Shown: in pieces, positions 1 through 7,315 of the stretch
Position numbering within the stretch: position 1 is the stretch's first letter
How the letters are laid out: every line of letters begins with the position of its first letter
Assembly: GCA_002411345.1 (NCBI GenBank)
Contig: DHSL01000008.1
Location: 1-22,535 of the forward strand
Length of the DNA: 22,535 bases
Direction: 5' to 3'
DNA from: Bacteroidales bacterium UBA5287
Lineage (GTDB): Bacteria; Bacteroidota; Bacteroidia; Bacteroidales; Dysgonomonadaceae
Notes under the pieces: model-generated
The model's input: only the letters and a program-made list of their open reading frames with translations
What the model was told of the DNA's origin: nothing
Database searches by the model: none
Made by a program: the position numbers and the translations under genes

Positions 1-24
1 GTCCTTTTGGAACAGCCCCTTTAC
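1..24 (-). terminator. Likely intrinsic terminator of rny, cut by the window edge
   Basis: Downstream of the rny stop on the minus strand the sequence reads GGGGCTGTTCCAAAAGGAC and then leaves the window. GGGGCTG and TCC would form the left arm around an AAAA loop, and GGA plus C begins the right arm. The missing part would have to continue AGCCCC followed by a T-run. Only the left arm and loop are seen; the rest is inference. Confidence 0.4.
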
Positions 25-44
25 TTTCATATACTTTATCTAAT

Positions 45-1583
45 TTATTTTGCGAAACTAACAGCTCGTGTTTCACGAATCACAGTTATCTTGACTTGTC
101 CCGGATAAGTCATTTCTGTTTGAATTTTGCGGGCAATCTCATTCGATAACTTTTCTGTATCCTGATCATCAATCTTATCAGCACCTACTATGACGCGTAA
201 TTCACGACCGGCTTGAATGGCATAGGTTTTTACTACACCTGGATAAGATAATGCCAGATTTTCAAGATCATTTAATCGCTTGATATAGGCCTCAACAATT
301 TCGCGACGGGCACCTGGACGAGCACCGGAAATAGCATCACAAACCTGAACAATAGGGGCAAGCAAAGTTGTCATTTCTACCTCATCATGATGCGAACCTA
401 TGGCATTGTATATTTCAGGTTTTTCTTTATATTTCTCAGCAAGCTTCATACCTAAAACTGCGTGTGGAAGTTCTGGCTCATCATCAGGAACTTTCCCAAT
501 ATCGTGAAGTAATCCGGCACGTTTGGCTTTCTTAGGATTCAATCCTAACTCTGAAGCCATAATAGCACACAAATTTGCGGTCTCACGAGAATGTTGCAAA
601 AGATTCTGACCGTATGATGAACGGTATTTCATCTTTCCTACAAGACGAACAAGCTCTGGATGTAATCCATGAATCCCTAAATCAATAACGGTCCTCTTAC
701 CTGTCTCAACTATCTCATCTTCAATCTGTTTTTTGGTTTTAGCAACGACTTCTTCTATACGGGCTGGGTGAATACGACCGTCAGCAACCAATTGGTGAAG
801 CGATAAACGGGCAATTTCACGACGTACAGGATCAAAACCAGAAATTACAATTGCTTCTGGAGTGTCATCTACAACAATTTCTACTCCTGTAGCTGCTTCC
901 AATGCACGGATATTTCGACCTTCACGACCAATTATACGACCTTTAACTTCGTCTGAATCAATATGAAATACAGTAATTGCATTCTCAATTGAAGTCTCTG
1001 TCGCAACACGCTGAATGGACTGAACAACAATACGTTTAGCCTCTTTGTTCGCTGTCATTTTTGCTTCATCCATTATATCATTGATATAAGACTGAGCATC
1101 AGTTTTGGCTTCCTCTTTCAACGAATCAATCAAACTTCCTTTGGCTTCTTCAGCCGACAAACCGGAAATTGATTCAAGTTTTTCAACAGATTGACGGTGA
1201 AGTTTTTCAACCTCTTGGTTACGCCTATTAAAAACTTCATGCTGATTCTCTAAATTCAATTTTAATTCTTCGATCTCTGCATTTTTTTTATTTAACTCGT
1301 CCTGTCTTTGATTAAGCGTCATCTCGCGTTGCTTTAAACGATTTTCGTTCGCTTGCATCTTTTGAGTACGTGCATTTGCCTGTTTTTCAACTTCGGCTTT
1401 CATCTCCAGAATTTCTTCCTTGGCTTCAAGTAATCTGTTTTTCTTGATTACCTCTGCATCTTTGGTGGCATCATCCACAATCTTTTGCGCTCGTGAATTG
1501 GCCGACTTCATGATTATAAACCAGGTAACACCTGCGCCTATAAGCAAACAGACAAGCCCTATTACTATTTCTAATATACCCAT
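45..1583 (-). CDS. rny: Ribonuclease Y (membrane-anchored KH/HD endoribonuclease)
   Basis: A 512-residue protein, the normal length for RNase Y, which makes endonucleolytic cuts that start mRNA decay at the inner membrane. An N-terminal membrane helix (about residues 3-25) is followed by a long charged coiled coil (about 28-175). Next come a KH RNA-binding domain with the GxxG loop GREG at 219-222 and an HD phosphohydrolase domain with H331 and the metal-binding pair H360-D361 (LLHDIGK). The C-terminal part carries the conserved family end. All catalytic landmarks are present. The ATG at 1583 gives the expected MG-hydrophobic N terminus. It lies 171 bases downstream of zapA on the same strand; I see no clear Bacteroidetes promoter in that gap, so it may be co-transcribed with zapA. 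Identification is firm from domain order; its RNA targets are not deducible. Confidence 0.96.
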   Translation of the reverse strand: MGILEIVIGLVCLLIGAGVTWFIIMKSANSRAQKIVDDATKDAEVIKKNRLLEAKEEILEMKAEVEKQANARTQKMQANENRLKQREMTLNQRQDELNKKNAEIEELKLNLENQHEVFNRRNQEVEKLHRQSVEKLESISGLSAEEAKGSLIDSLKEEAKTDAQSYINDIMDEAKMTANKEAKRIVVQSIQRVATETSIENAITVFHIDSDEVKGRIIGREGRNIRALEAATGVEIVVDDTPEAIVISGFDPVRREIARLSLHQLVADGRIHPARIEEVVAKTKKQIEDEIVETGKRTVIDLGIHGLHPELVRLVGKMKYRSSYGQNLLQHSRETANLCAIMASELGLNPKKAKRAGLLHDIGKVPDDEPELPHAVLGMKLAEKYKEKPEIYNAIGSHHDEVEMTTLLAPIVQVCDAISGARPGARREIVEAYIKRLNDLENLALSYPGVVKTYAIQAGRELRVIVGADKIDDQDTEKLSNEIARKIQTEMTYPGQVKITVIRETRAVSFAK

Positions 1584-1754
1584 ATAATTATTTTTAAATG
1601 TGATTAAAACACTGCCAATTAATCATCAACAGCGTATATTTATTCTATTTGACTTAATTTTCCAATAGTTTATAAAAAAACAAAAACACACTCATTTTTA
1701 CAAACCAATAAAACAGTCCGTAAAAAAGGTGCGTTCATAAGAAGTTATAAAAAA
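1584..1754 (-). other. zapA-rny gap, possible leader or small RNA, nothing proven
   Basis: This 171-base AT-rich gap has no ORF and no match to the Bacteroidetes -7 element on the minus strand. On the minus strand GAACGC-A-CC near the 5' side can pair with GG-CA-GTGTTT near the 3' side, which would close a domain of about 130 bases. The pairing is short and includes G-U pairs, so it could be chance. zapA is next to the 6S RNA gene in many Proteobacteria, which is why the gap was inspected, but I cannot demonstrate a 6S fold here. Confidence 0.2.
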
Positions 1755-2060
1755 TTATTGCTCTCTTAAGTAAGTATCCATCTCTTCAATTAGCAAATGA
1801 ATCTTATCTTCAATGGGTTGTGTATAATTTTTTTCGCCAAGCGTAAAATTTTCTACCAATGATTGAATGGCTGTCATAGCCATAAAATCCTGAGCTGTCA
1901 TACCGGAAGATTCTCCTCCAAACTTAGCTCTGTATTGGTTTATTTTAGTATTGAGTTGCTTTTCGGCATTTCTGAATGCTTCCTCTTCAGATCGATTTAT
2001 CTTAAGCGGATATTTCCTGCCGTCAATAGTCAATGTTAATTGAAATTTTTCGTCTGTCAT
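1755..2060 (-). CDS. zapA: Cell division protein ZapA
   Basis: A 101-residue protein of the ZapA family, which binds FtsZ and promotes bundling of Z-ring protofilaments in the cytoplasm. The N-terminal part (about 5-45) has the typical short beta strands and helix: a TLTIDGRKYPLKI stretch followed by SEEEAFRNAEKQLNTKI. The C-terminal half is a helix expected to form the tetramerising coiled coil, including an AMTAIQSLVENF segment near 61-72. Length and layout match ZapA from Bacteroidetes. It follows the small coiled-coil gene by 25 bases and precedes rny, so the three probably share the promoter at 2397-2428. Family membership is clear; a role in division is inferred from family knowledge. 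Confidence 0.9.
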   Translation of the reverse strand: MTDEKFQLTLTIDGRKYPLKINRSEEEAFRNAEKQLNTKINQYRAKFGGESSGMTAQDFMAMTAIQSLVENFTLGEKNYTQPIEDKIHLLIEEMDTYLREQ

Positions 2061-2085
2061 GACATAAATTTTTTAATGAGATCAT

Positions 2086-2376
2086 TCATTTGAGTAAATT
2101 TATGCATTTATCAACTTCTCGCACCAATCCCGATAATTTCTTCTGTGCTTGCTCAACATCAACAGATGCTGCGGTAATTGTTCTTGCCATTTTTAAATTA
2201 TCGTATTTTGTTTTCAATTGACTGAATTCATCACTTATGGAATCGATCTCTTTTTGTTTCAAACGAACGTCGTTTTTTAAACGCATATTCTCATCTTTAA
2301 GCCTATCGCATAAAACCATCATCTGTTTTACACGGACTTCAAGATCAATTAGCAATTTTTGATGTTCGGTAGCCAT
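2086..2376 (-). CDS. Small coiled-coil protein encoded upstream of zapA (ZapB-like)
   Basis: A 96-residue protein that is almost entirely predicted helix. Residues about 6-62 show continuous heptad-like spacing of hydrophobics with many Lys, Glu and Asp, and the C terminus (about 74-95) has a second short amphipathic helix ending in CINLLK. There is no signal peptide or membrane segment, so it should be cytoplasmic. It is the first gene of the zapA-rny group, 25 bases before zapA. Its size and position suggest a ZapB-like partner of ZapA, but the sequence itself only supports 'coiled coil', and direct homology to Escherichia coli ZapB cannot be claimed. The ATG at 2376 lies about 20 bases downstream of a well-formed promoter -7 box, which supports this start. 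Confidence 0.75.
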   Translation of the reverse strand: MATEHQKLLIDLEVRVKQMMVLCDRLKDENMRLKNDVRLKQKEIDSISDEFSQLKTKYDNLKMARTITAASVDVEQAQKKLSGLVREVDKCINLLK

Positions 2377-2396
2377 AGAAAAAACAAAAATTCACG

Positions 2397-2428
2397 CAAA
2401 TATAGTAATTGAATTGTATTTTATCAAA
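2397..2428 (-). promoter_or_regulatory. Bacteroidetes-type promoter for zapB-like/zapA(/rny)
   Basis: On the minus strand TTTG (2428-2425) is followed after 20 bases by TATATTTG (2404-2397). This is a full match to the Bacteroidetes housekeeping consensus TTTG - about 19-20 bases - TAnnTTTG. The predicted start of transcription is near 2390, leaving a short leader before the ATG at 2376. Confidence 0.7.
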
Positions 2429-2494
2429 TTTAACAACATTATTTTTCAAATAATCATGCAATTAGTGCACTTTATTTAGATAATATCTTTAGAT

Positions 2495-2522
2495 CTTAAA
2501 ATACATTCTTTTAGAATTGTCA
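2495..2522 (-). terminator. Weak candidate terminator behind the rRNA methyltransferase
   Basis: About 20 bases after the methyltransferase stop, the minus strand has ATTCT-AAA-AGAAT. The stem extends by two pairs with one bulged A and is followed by ATTTT. The stem is short and AT-rich with a poor U-tract, so termination here is only a suggestion based on position. Confidence 0.3.
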
Positions 2523-2543
2523 ATAGAAATATTTTTTTAGTTT

Positions 2544-3941
2544 TTATTTTAATAAACTAAACACATTTTCAGGTAAATAACCACTACGAATACGCCACTC
2601 TTGAGGATATAAATTATTCGATCTATTGCCCAAATTCTTTACAAATCCAAGAGGTTCATTCTTATATGTGACTAAAACATACCCTTTTGGTATGTCGTAT
2701 AGTTTTATTGCATCTTTCCTAAGATATGCAATCGCTTCTTCAAAAGAAAGCGCTGCTATTGAAATTGCTCCCTGATTTAATTCTGTGCTCATCGCCAATG
2801 CATGAGCTGGTATAAAATCTTTTCCTTTCAACTCTCCTATCTCAATTCCAAATGAAACAGCTTTCAAATATTCTCGTAACAATAGTATTTTTTCTGTATG
2901 ACTTTTGGGTACAGAGATAATATGATTTCTATCCTCAAGAAAATCAATATCATCCGCATGCATCAAAAAACGACCATAAAACTCCGGGTCTTTCAAAAAA
3001 GGGGATGCCTTTTTCTTGTCTTTTTTGCGCTGAATAGTGCCTGAACATTCTTCTGTAGCCGACTTACGAAGCAGGGCTACAAATAATCCCTCGCCTTTTG
3101 TTTTATGAGGGAAAAACCGATAACAACCTGGCGTTCCGTCAAGCGAAGGAGATATTCCCCACTCTGGCAATGTATCTACTTCTATGAATTCTGCACCTAA
3201 TTCTTTAGATATCCATCGGGCATTCTCCTCATCTTCTTCTAAATTATAGGTACAAGTACTGTATATGAGCAATCCACCTGGCTTTAAAGACGACCAAACA
3301 TCTCGGAGAATATCTTTCTGTCGCGCTGCACACATTTTCACATTGCTCATAGACCATTCCTCAATAGCTACCGGATCTTTTCGAAACATTCCCTCGCCAG
3401 AACAAGGTGCATCAATCAAAAGCATATCAAAAAAGTTCGTAAGATTCGCAAAATCTTTAGGTGCATTATTGCTCACTAAGGTGTTTGGACTTCCAAACTT
3501 AATGATATTTTCGGATAATATATTTGCTCTCGATCTAATTATCTCGTTACTCACCAAAAAACTTCCTTCTGGTAAAGCCGACAGCAGACTAACTGATTTT
3601 CCACCCGGAGCTGCGCACAAATCAAGACAATTTACTGGTTCTTGTACCAACTTTCTTGTTACATATTCAATAAACATCGAAGAAGCTTCTTGTACATAAT
3701 AATATCCTGAATGAAACAATGGATCAAATGTAAAAGCAGGACGCTCATTCAAATAAAAACCCTGTTGCGACCATGATACTTGTTCGGCAGGAAAAGAAAA
3801 CTCCTTACTATTTCGTTGCATTTTAAAAGGATTCAAACGAATACTCACAGAGGTTTCTTCACCTATTGAAGATAATAAATTTTCAGATTCTTTTCCCAAA
3901 AGGGTTTGAATGGATTGCACAAAATCAACTGGTAGTTGCAT
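2544..3941 (-). CDS. NOL1/NOP2/Sun (RsmF-like) rRNA cytosine-C5 methyltransferase
   Basis: An S-adenosylmethionine-dependent enzyme expected to methylate a cytosine at C5 in ribosomal RNA in the cytoplasm. Numbering from the upstream ATG at 3974, it shows the SAM-binding motif DLCAAPGGKS near 118-127 and motif IV DAPCSG near 188-193. Motif VI STCTYN is near 239-244. Cys191 and Cys241 are the release and nucleophile cysteines, so it should be active. The C-terminal third resembles the RsmF/YebU PUA-like RNA-binding extension. I place the start at the internal ATG at 3941, giving 465 residues: family members begin with an M-x-LPxDF sequence (MQLPVDF here), while the extra 11 residues from 3974 look non-conserved. 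It follows the GNAT gene with a short gap and probably shares its promoter. RsmF is the best guess within the family; the exact target base is not deducible. Confidence 0.9.
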   Translation of the reverse strand: MQLPVDFVQSIQTLLGKESENLLSSIGEETSVSIRLNPFKMQRNSKEFSFPAEQVSWSQQGFYLNERPAFTFDPLFHSGYYYVQEASSMFIEYVTRKLVQEPVNCLDLCAAPGGKSVSLLSALPEGSFLVSNEIIRSRANILSENIIKFGSPNTLVSNNAPKDFANLTNFFDMLLIDAPCSGEGMFRKDPVAIEEWSMSNVKMCAARQKDILRDVWSSLKPGGLLIYSTCTYNLEEDEENARWISKELGAEFIEVDTLPEWGISPSLDGTPGCYRFFPHKTKGEGLFVALLRKSATEECSGTIQRKKDKKKASPFLKDPEFYGRFLMHADDIDFLEDRNHIISVPKSHTEKILLLREYLKAVSFGIEIGELKGKDFIPAHALAMSTELNQGAISIAALSFEEAIAYLRKDAIKLYDIPKGYVLVTYKNEPLGFVKNLGNRSNNLYPQEWRIRSGYLPENVFSLLK

Positions 3942-3979
3942 ATGAATTATTTTTTCAATATAAATCGAAAACAAATAAA

Positions 3980-4531
3980 TTAGGATAATCTGTAATCTGA
4001 TTTTAATTTGCTGTAAATTACTAAGTCTGTGTAAATATTACCTGATAACAATTCACCCTGCCGTTCAATTCCTTCCATTTGAAAACCTAACCTTTTCGGA
4101 ATATTAATACTTGATGAGTTACCTACTGCACATTTAATTTGAATTCTATTAATATTCAAATGGTTGAATGCTAAATCACAAAGTTTTTCGACAGATTTTG
4201 TCATAATCCCCTGTTTTTGATACTTTTCAGAAAGCCAATATCCAATTTCTGTCTTTTTGTTTTGTTTATCTGTATCTTTAAATCCAATCAATCCTACAAA
4301 TTCATCACACTTCTTAATTGTGAATACATATTCAAATTTGTCTCCTGGTGCATTAACTACCGAATCAATATATTTTTCAGAATCAGACAATTGTTTTGTA
4401 TACTCCACAAAAGGCAACCACCTACCCAAATAGTCTTTCTGCGAATCAATCGTTTGAAAAACATCTTTTGCATCTGAGATCTCTAATTGTTTTAATACAA
4501 CATTTTCGTCAATTCTTAAAAGCATAATCAT
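3980..4531 (-). CDS. GNAT-family N-acetyltransferase (RimJ/RimL-like)
   Basis: A 183-residue protein of usual length for the RimJ/RimL-type GNAT branch, which moves acetyl from acetyl-CoA to an amino group on a protein N terminus or small molecule. The N-terminal part carries the substrate-side helices with the YLGRWLPF segment near 34-41. The acetyl-CoA site is visible as a beta strand GYWLSE followed by the pyrophosphate loop QKQGIM near 106-111. A later strand-helix INRIQIKC...NSSSINIPKRLGFQ matches the conserved C-terminal core. It is the promoter-proximal gene of a two-gene unit with the rRNA methyltransferase. That pairing suggests but does not prove a link to ribosome modification. The start could be Met1 or Met3; the substrate is unknown. 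Confidence 0.85.
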   Translation of the reverse strand: MIMLLRIDENVVLKQLEISDAKDVFQTIDSQKDYLGRWLPFVEYTKQLSDSEKYIDSVVNAPGDKFEYVFTIKKCDEFVGLIGFKDTDKQNKKTEIGYWLSEKYQKQGIMTKSVEKLCDLAFNHLNINRIQIKCAVGNSSSINIPKRLGFQMEGIERQGELLSGNIYTDLVIYSKLKSDYRLS

Positions 4532-4555
4532 CTGTTTCTAGTTACTTTTTGTTTG

Positions 4556-4587
4556 CAAATTTAATTTGTTTATGCAAGATGAACAAG
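4556..4587 (-). promoter_or_regulatory. Bacteroidetes-type promoter for the GNAT-methyltransferase pair
   Basis: On the minus strand CTTG (4587-4584) lies 20 bases before TAAATTTG (4563-4556), which matches the TAnnTTTG -7 element exactly and the -33 element in three of four bases. The box sits about 25 bases upstream of the ATG at 4531. Confidence 0.6.
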
Positions 4588-4747
4588 AAATGTTTTTTTG
4601 AAACAAATTCATTCTTGATTAAATCATAATACGTTTTACAAAATATCTTACCGCACTTGTATTTGATATTTTATAATGTTCTGACAAATCTTTTAATAAC
4701 ATCTTCCTTCATACCCTTTCCTGAATATCAGGATAAAAACGCATATT

Positions 4748-4770
4748 TATTTCCTAAATAAAAGGAAATA
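4748..4770. repeat. Perfect 8-bp inverted repeat, possible operator
   Basis: TATTTCCT (4748-4755), a 7-base A/T spacer and AGGAAATA (4763-4770) form a perfect dyad. It lies about 55 bases upstream of the -7-like box for the dehydrogenase gene, where an activator or repressor site would be expected. No regulator gene is adjacent. It could also fold as a hairpin, but no gene ends here, so a terminator role is unlikely. Confidence 0.45.
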
Positions 4771-4823
4771 TCAAAATAAATTATTTCATAATCAACAGAT
4801 AATCAATCTATGAAATTTGTTTT

Positions 4824-4831
4824 TATCTTTG
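4824..4831 (+). promoter_or_regulatory. -7-like box before the dehydrogenase gene
   Basis: TATCTTTG matches TAnnTTTG and lies 22 bases before the ATG at 4854. No TTTG or TTG is found at the right distance upstream, so this is half a promoter at best; an activator acting at the nearby inverted repeat could compensate. Confidence 0.4.
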
Positions 4832-4853
4832 ACTAAAATTAACTTCCACACCA

Positions 4854-5624
4854 ATGAATCTTGAAAATAAACGTATAATAATAACAGGAGCAACCTCGGG
4901 AATAGGACTGCATTTACTGAAAGTTATATCAAAAATCAAAAGAACACAACTGATAGCTGTAGGCCGAAAAATAGAAAATATTCCTCAAAAAGAAAACATC
5001 TTTCCTTACAGAGCAGACGTTTCAAAAGAAGAAGAGGTGGACAACATGTTCAAATTTGCCATTGAAAAAATGAATGGTATAGACATATTCTTTGCAAATG
5101 CTGGATATTCTTACTACGAAAAGCTTGGAAAAGCTTCGTGGCAACATGTAAATAATATTTTTGCAACCAACGTTGTTTCACCAATTTATTCACTGACAAG
5201 AATGATTGAGTTAAACAAGTCTTCTGAATTTATGGTAATTATCTCATGTTCAGTCATTGGGAAACTTCCATTTCCGGGTTTCTCATTATATACCGGTACC
5301 AAATTTGCTTTAGATGGTTTCAATACAGCCATGCAGTACGAAATGCACGAAAATGGGCATTTGATGATGGTATATCCGGTGGCTACTTATACTGAATTTT
5401 TCAATCGTGCCGGAGAAAATGTCTACATGCCATGGCCGCATCAAAAATCCGGAAAAGTTGTAAAAGCTATACTCAAAGGCATTAACAAAAACAAGAAACG
5501 GGTTTATCCTTTTCCGTTTATCAAACCCATTCTCTACTTGATGAATGTTTTTCCGTTTATTTATGATATTTATCACAGCATTCAAAAGAGAAAGTTAGAG
5601 AGGTGGATTGATAATCGTTTATAA
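4854..5624 (+). CDS. Short-chain dehydrogenase/reductase (SDR, classical type)
   Basis: A 256-residue NAD(P)-dependent oxidoreductase with a single Rossmann domain, the usual length for classical SDRs. The nucleotide-binding loop TGATSGIG is at 11-18 and NAG at 82-84. The catalytic tetrad is complete: N106, S133, Y146 and K150 (YTGTK). The basic residue R38 after the second strand (VGRK) suggests NADP(H) preference, which is inference. After the Rossmann core the C terminus (about 210-256) has a hydrophobic segment PFIKPILYLMNVFPF and then a basic tail KRKLER, which may let it lie on the membrane, as in lipid-modifying SDRs. It is the only clear plus-strand gene here and stands alone. The substrate cannot be deduced. 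Confidence 0.9.
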   Translation: MNLENKRIIITGATSGIGLHLLKVISKIKRTQLIAVGRKIENIPQKENIFPYRADVSKEEEVDNMFKFAIEKMNGIDIFFANAGYSYYEKLGKASWQHVNNIFATNVVSPIYSLTRMIELNKSSEFMVIISCSVIGKLPFPGFSLYTGTKFALDGFNTAMQYEMHENGHLMMVYPVATYTEFFNRAGENVYMPWPHQKSGKVVKAILKGINKNKKRVYPFPFIKPILYLMNVFPFIYDIYHSIQKRKLERWIDNRL

Positions 5625-5747
5625 TAATAACACTATTTTTTGTTTTGCACATAGAATAAAAATTCACAACTATTGTCCTGTCTATAGAATAAAAACTAAA
5701 TAGCAGAAACTGTTTGTCTTAATTGAAATTATTTAGTGAGTTCAAGA
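5625..5747. other. Convergent gap with a 12-bp direct repeat
   Basis: Between the ends of the convergent dehydrogenase and ATPase genes, ATAGAATAAAAA occurs twice (5651-5662 and 5684-5695), 33 bases apart start to start. No hairpin terminator with a U-tract is obvious. The repeat may be chance in AT-rich DNA. Confidence 0.4.
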
Positions 5748-7025
5748 TTAGTTTTTTAAACAACCTATAGGTACTACAAGCACACCATCTTCGGAGCGTT
5801 TGTATGCATAATTTCCCACGCCGGTCAATACCATAAGAAACGATGGTGATTTCATTTTTGTAGTATCTATTATACTGGCTAGTTTCTTTAATGTATTGGC
5901 TCCTTCATTTATAAGATCGTCACCGCCCAGTTTTATTTCAATGAGTCCATAATAACCGTTTCTCAAATGTATAACAGCATCACATTCCAAAGAATTTTTA
6001 TCACGATAGTGATATACTGTTCCGTTTAGTGCATCAGCATAAACACGTAGATCTCTTACGCAAAGTGTTTCGAAAAACAAACCAAATGTGTTTAAATCAT
6101 TTATAAGATCATCAGGTCCCAATCCCAAAGCTGCTGTAGCAATAGAAGGATCAGTAAAATAACGTGTGTCCGATGTTCTAATGGCAGTTTTACTACGTAA
6201 ATTTGGATTCCAAGCCAGAGAATCTTCAATAACAAATATTTTTTTCAAGGCTTTTATGTATGCATATATAGTATTCTCGCTCAATTTATCACTTTCGTTA
6301 GCTTTTATGTCTGCGAGAATTGTACCGGCACTCGCTTGAGAGCCTTGATTCCTTGCATATGAACGCATGAGTCTTTTTGCTAATTCATGATCACGTTCCA
6401 CGTTATCTACTCTAGAAATGTCATATCTAGTAACAGCTTCGTAATATTCGTTTGCCTGGATCAACGATGCTCTCTCGCTTTTCTTCATAATAGATTTTGG
6501 CCATCCTCCTCGGCAAGTTAGAAATGCCAATTTGTCTATATCGATATGGCTTTCTCCATCAACGTTATCTGCTGATTTAAAGAGAGCTCCAAGACTTACA
6601 TCTCCAGTTGAATCTTCTGATTCCCAAAGACTCATGGTTCGTAATTTCAACCATGACATCCGTCCAGTCCCAGTATGAAATATCTCTTCTGTATTAGGAG
6701 GAACTGCAGAGCCGGTCAATATAAACTGTCCGTCATCATTTCGTTTATCAACTTCATTACGAACAGCATCCCAAAACTGAGGTGCCATCTGCCATTCATC
6801 AATCAGCCGTGGAGTATCGCCTTGAAGTAATCTTTTTATGTTTGTTTTGGCTAGTGCTAAATTTTGCTCTTTTGTATCTGGGTCTGCCATAAATAACACA
6901 CTTTTTGCTTGTTGATATGCTAATGTGGTTTTTCCACAATATTTAGGTCCTTCTATTAAAACGGCTCCCATAGCTTCTAATTTGTCAGCCAGAATTTGGT
7001 CTGCTATTCGTAGTTTATATTCCAT
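5748..7025 (-). CDS. DUF4143-type AAA ATPase with nuclease-like C terminus
   Basis: A 425-residue protein of the common family pairing a P-loop ATPase with a DUF4143 domain. The Walker A motif GPKYCGKTT is at 26-34, the Walker B LIDEW at 74-78 and a sensor-like ILTGSA at 102-107. A middle helical segment with LTCRGGWP near 169-176 is typical of the family. The C-terminal DUF4143 region contains ECDAVI and EIKLG spaced like a PD-(D/E)xK nuclease core, although activity has not been shown for the family as a whole. There is no signal peptide or membrane segment, so it is cytoplasmic. It is monocistronic with its own promoter, beside a tandem repeat and a coding scrap, which fits the patchy, mobile distribution known for these genes. 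The biological role is unknown. Confidence 0.88.
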   Translation of the reverse strand: MEYKLRIADQILADKLEAMGAVLIEGPKYCGKTTLAYQQAKSVLFMADPDTKEQNLALAKTNIKRLLQGDTPRLIDEWQMAPQFWDAVRNEVDKRNDDGQFILTGSAVPPNTEEIFHTGTGRMSWLKLRTMSLWESEDSTGDVSLGALFKSADNVDGESHIDIDKLAFLTCRGGWPKSIMKKSERASLIQANEYYEAVTRYDISRVDNVERDHELAKRLMRSYARNQGSQASAGTILADIKANESDKLSENTIYAYIKALKKIFVIEDSLAWNPNLRSKTAIRTSDTRYFTDPSIATAALGLGPDDLINDLNTFGLFFETLCVRDLRVYADALNGTVYHYRDKNSLECDAVIHLRNGYYGLIEIKLGGDDLINEGANTLKKLASIIDTTKMKSPSFLMVLTGVGNYAYKRSEDGVLVVPIGCLKN

Positions 7026-7051
7026 TACAAAACGAGTTTGATTGTTCTCTG

Positions 7052-7080
7052 CAAAAATAACGCATAAATTTGATAAACAA
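7052..7080 (-). promoter_or_regulatory. Bacteroidetes-type promoter for the DUF4143 ATPase
   Basis: On the minus strand TTG (7080-7078) is followed after 18 bases by TATTTTTG (7059-7052), matching TAnnTTTG. The box lies about 26 bases before the ATG at 7025. Confidence 0.5.
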
Positions 7081-7103
7081 TAATATATTGAATATAAATG
7101 TTA

Positions 7104-7165
7104 CATTTGGCGTGATTTCAATGTGGCATTTGGCGTGATTTCGATGTGGCATTTGGCGTGATTTT
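7104..7165. repeat. 23-bp tandem repeat, about 2.7 copies
   Basis: The core CATTTGGCGTGATTT begins at 7104, 7127 and 7150, an exact 23-base period. The first two full units differ at one base only, and the third departs after the core. The core is more GC-rich than the flanks. It sits upstream of the ATPase gene and directly abuts a stretch that looks like a coding remnant. Closely spaced short repeats are known inside the ends of IS21-family elements, so a leftover insertion-sequence end is one explanation. A protein-binding array is another. No transposase remains in the window. Confidence 0.8.
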
Positions 7166-7302
7166 CAACTTATCAACCAGTCGCACATGTTAATATTCAT
7201 ACTAGAGGCAGTAACGGAGTTCATGACGCAACTACTGACAAGAACGGTACATTAAACTTCAGTTACAATCTGATTTTTCATTTATTTTCTATGCTTTACT
7301 AA
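7162..7302 (+). pseudogene. Possible coding remnant without a start codon
   Basis: From the TGA in the third repeat copy to the TAA at 7300-7302 the plus strand is open for 46 codons and has no plausible start. About 35 codons in the middle read like real protein, including NIHTRGSNGVH and DATTDKNGTLNF, with a base composition richer in G and C than the neighbours. DATTDKNGTLNF resembles the strands of carboxypeptidase-regulatory-like beta-sandwich domains found in Bacteroidetes surface proteins, but this is only a resemblance. It may be the tail of a gene destroyed by insertion or deletion next to the tandem repeat. A chance open frame is possible. Confidence 0.35.
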
Positions 7303-7315
7303 TCTAATTTTTAAT

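Larger units (their letters stand above)
4588..4853. other. Divergent intergenic region
   Basis: Together with the promoter just to its left, this AT-rich stretch separates the divergently transcribed GNAT and dehydrogenase genes, 322 bases in total. It contains no ORF of note. Besides the inverted repeat at 4748-4770 and the -7-like box at 4824-4831, I see nothing recognisable in it. Confidence 0.6.

Noticed and set aside
3942..3974. Eleven-residue N-terminal extension of the rRNA methyltransferase
   Set aside because: The extension is not like the family, whereas the internal Met begins the conserved M-x-LPxDF start.
5651..5695. Direct repeat ATAGAATAAAAA as an attachment site or target duplication
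   Set aside because: Only 33 bases apart, nothing lies between the copies, and the AT-rich context makes chance likely.
7104..7165. CRISPR array
   Set aside because: Units are contiguous with no variable spacers between repeats, there are under three copies, and no cas gene is nearby.
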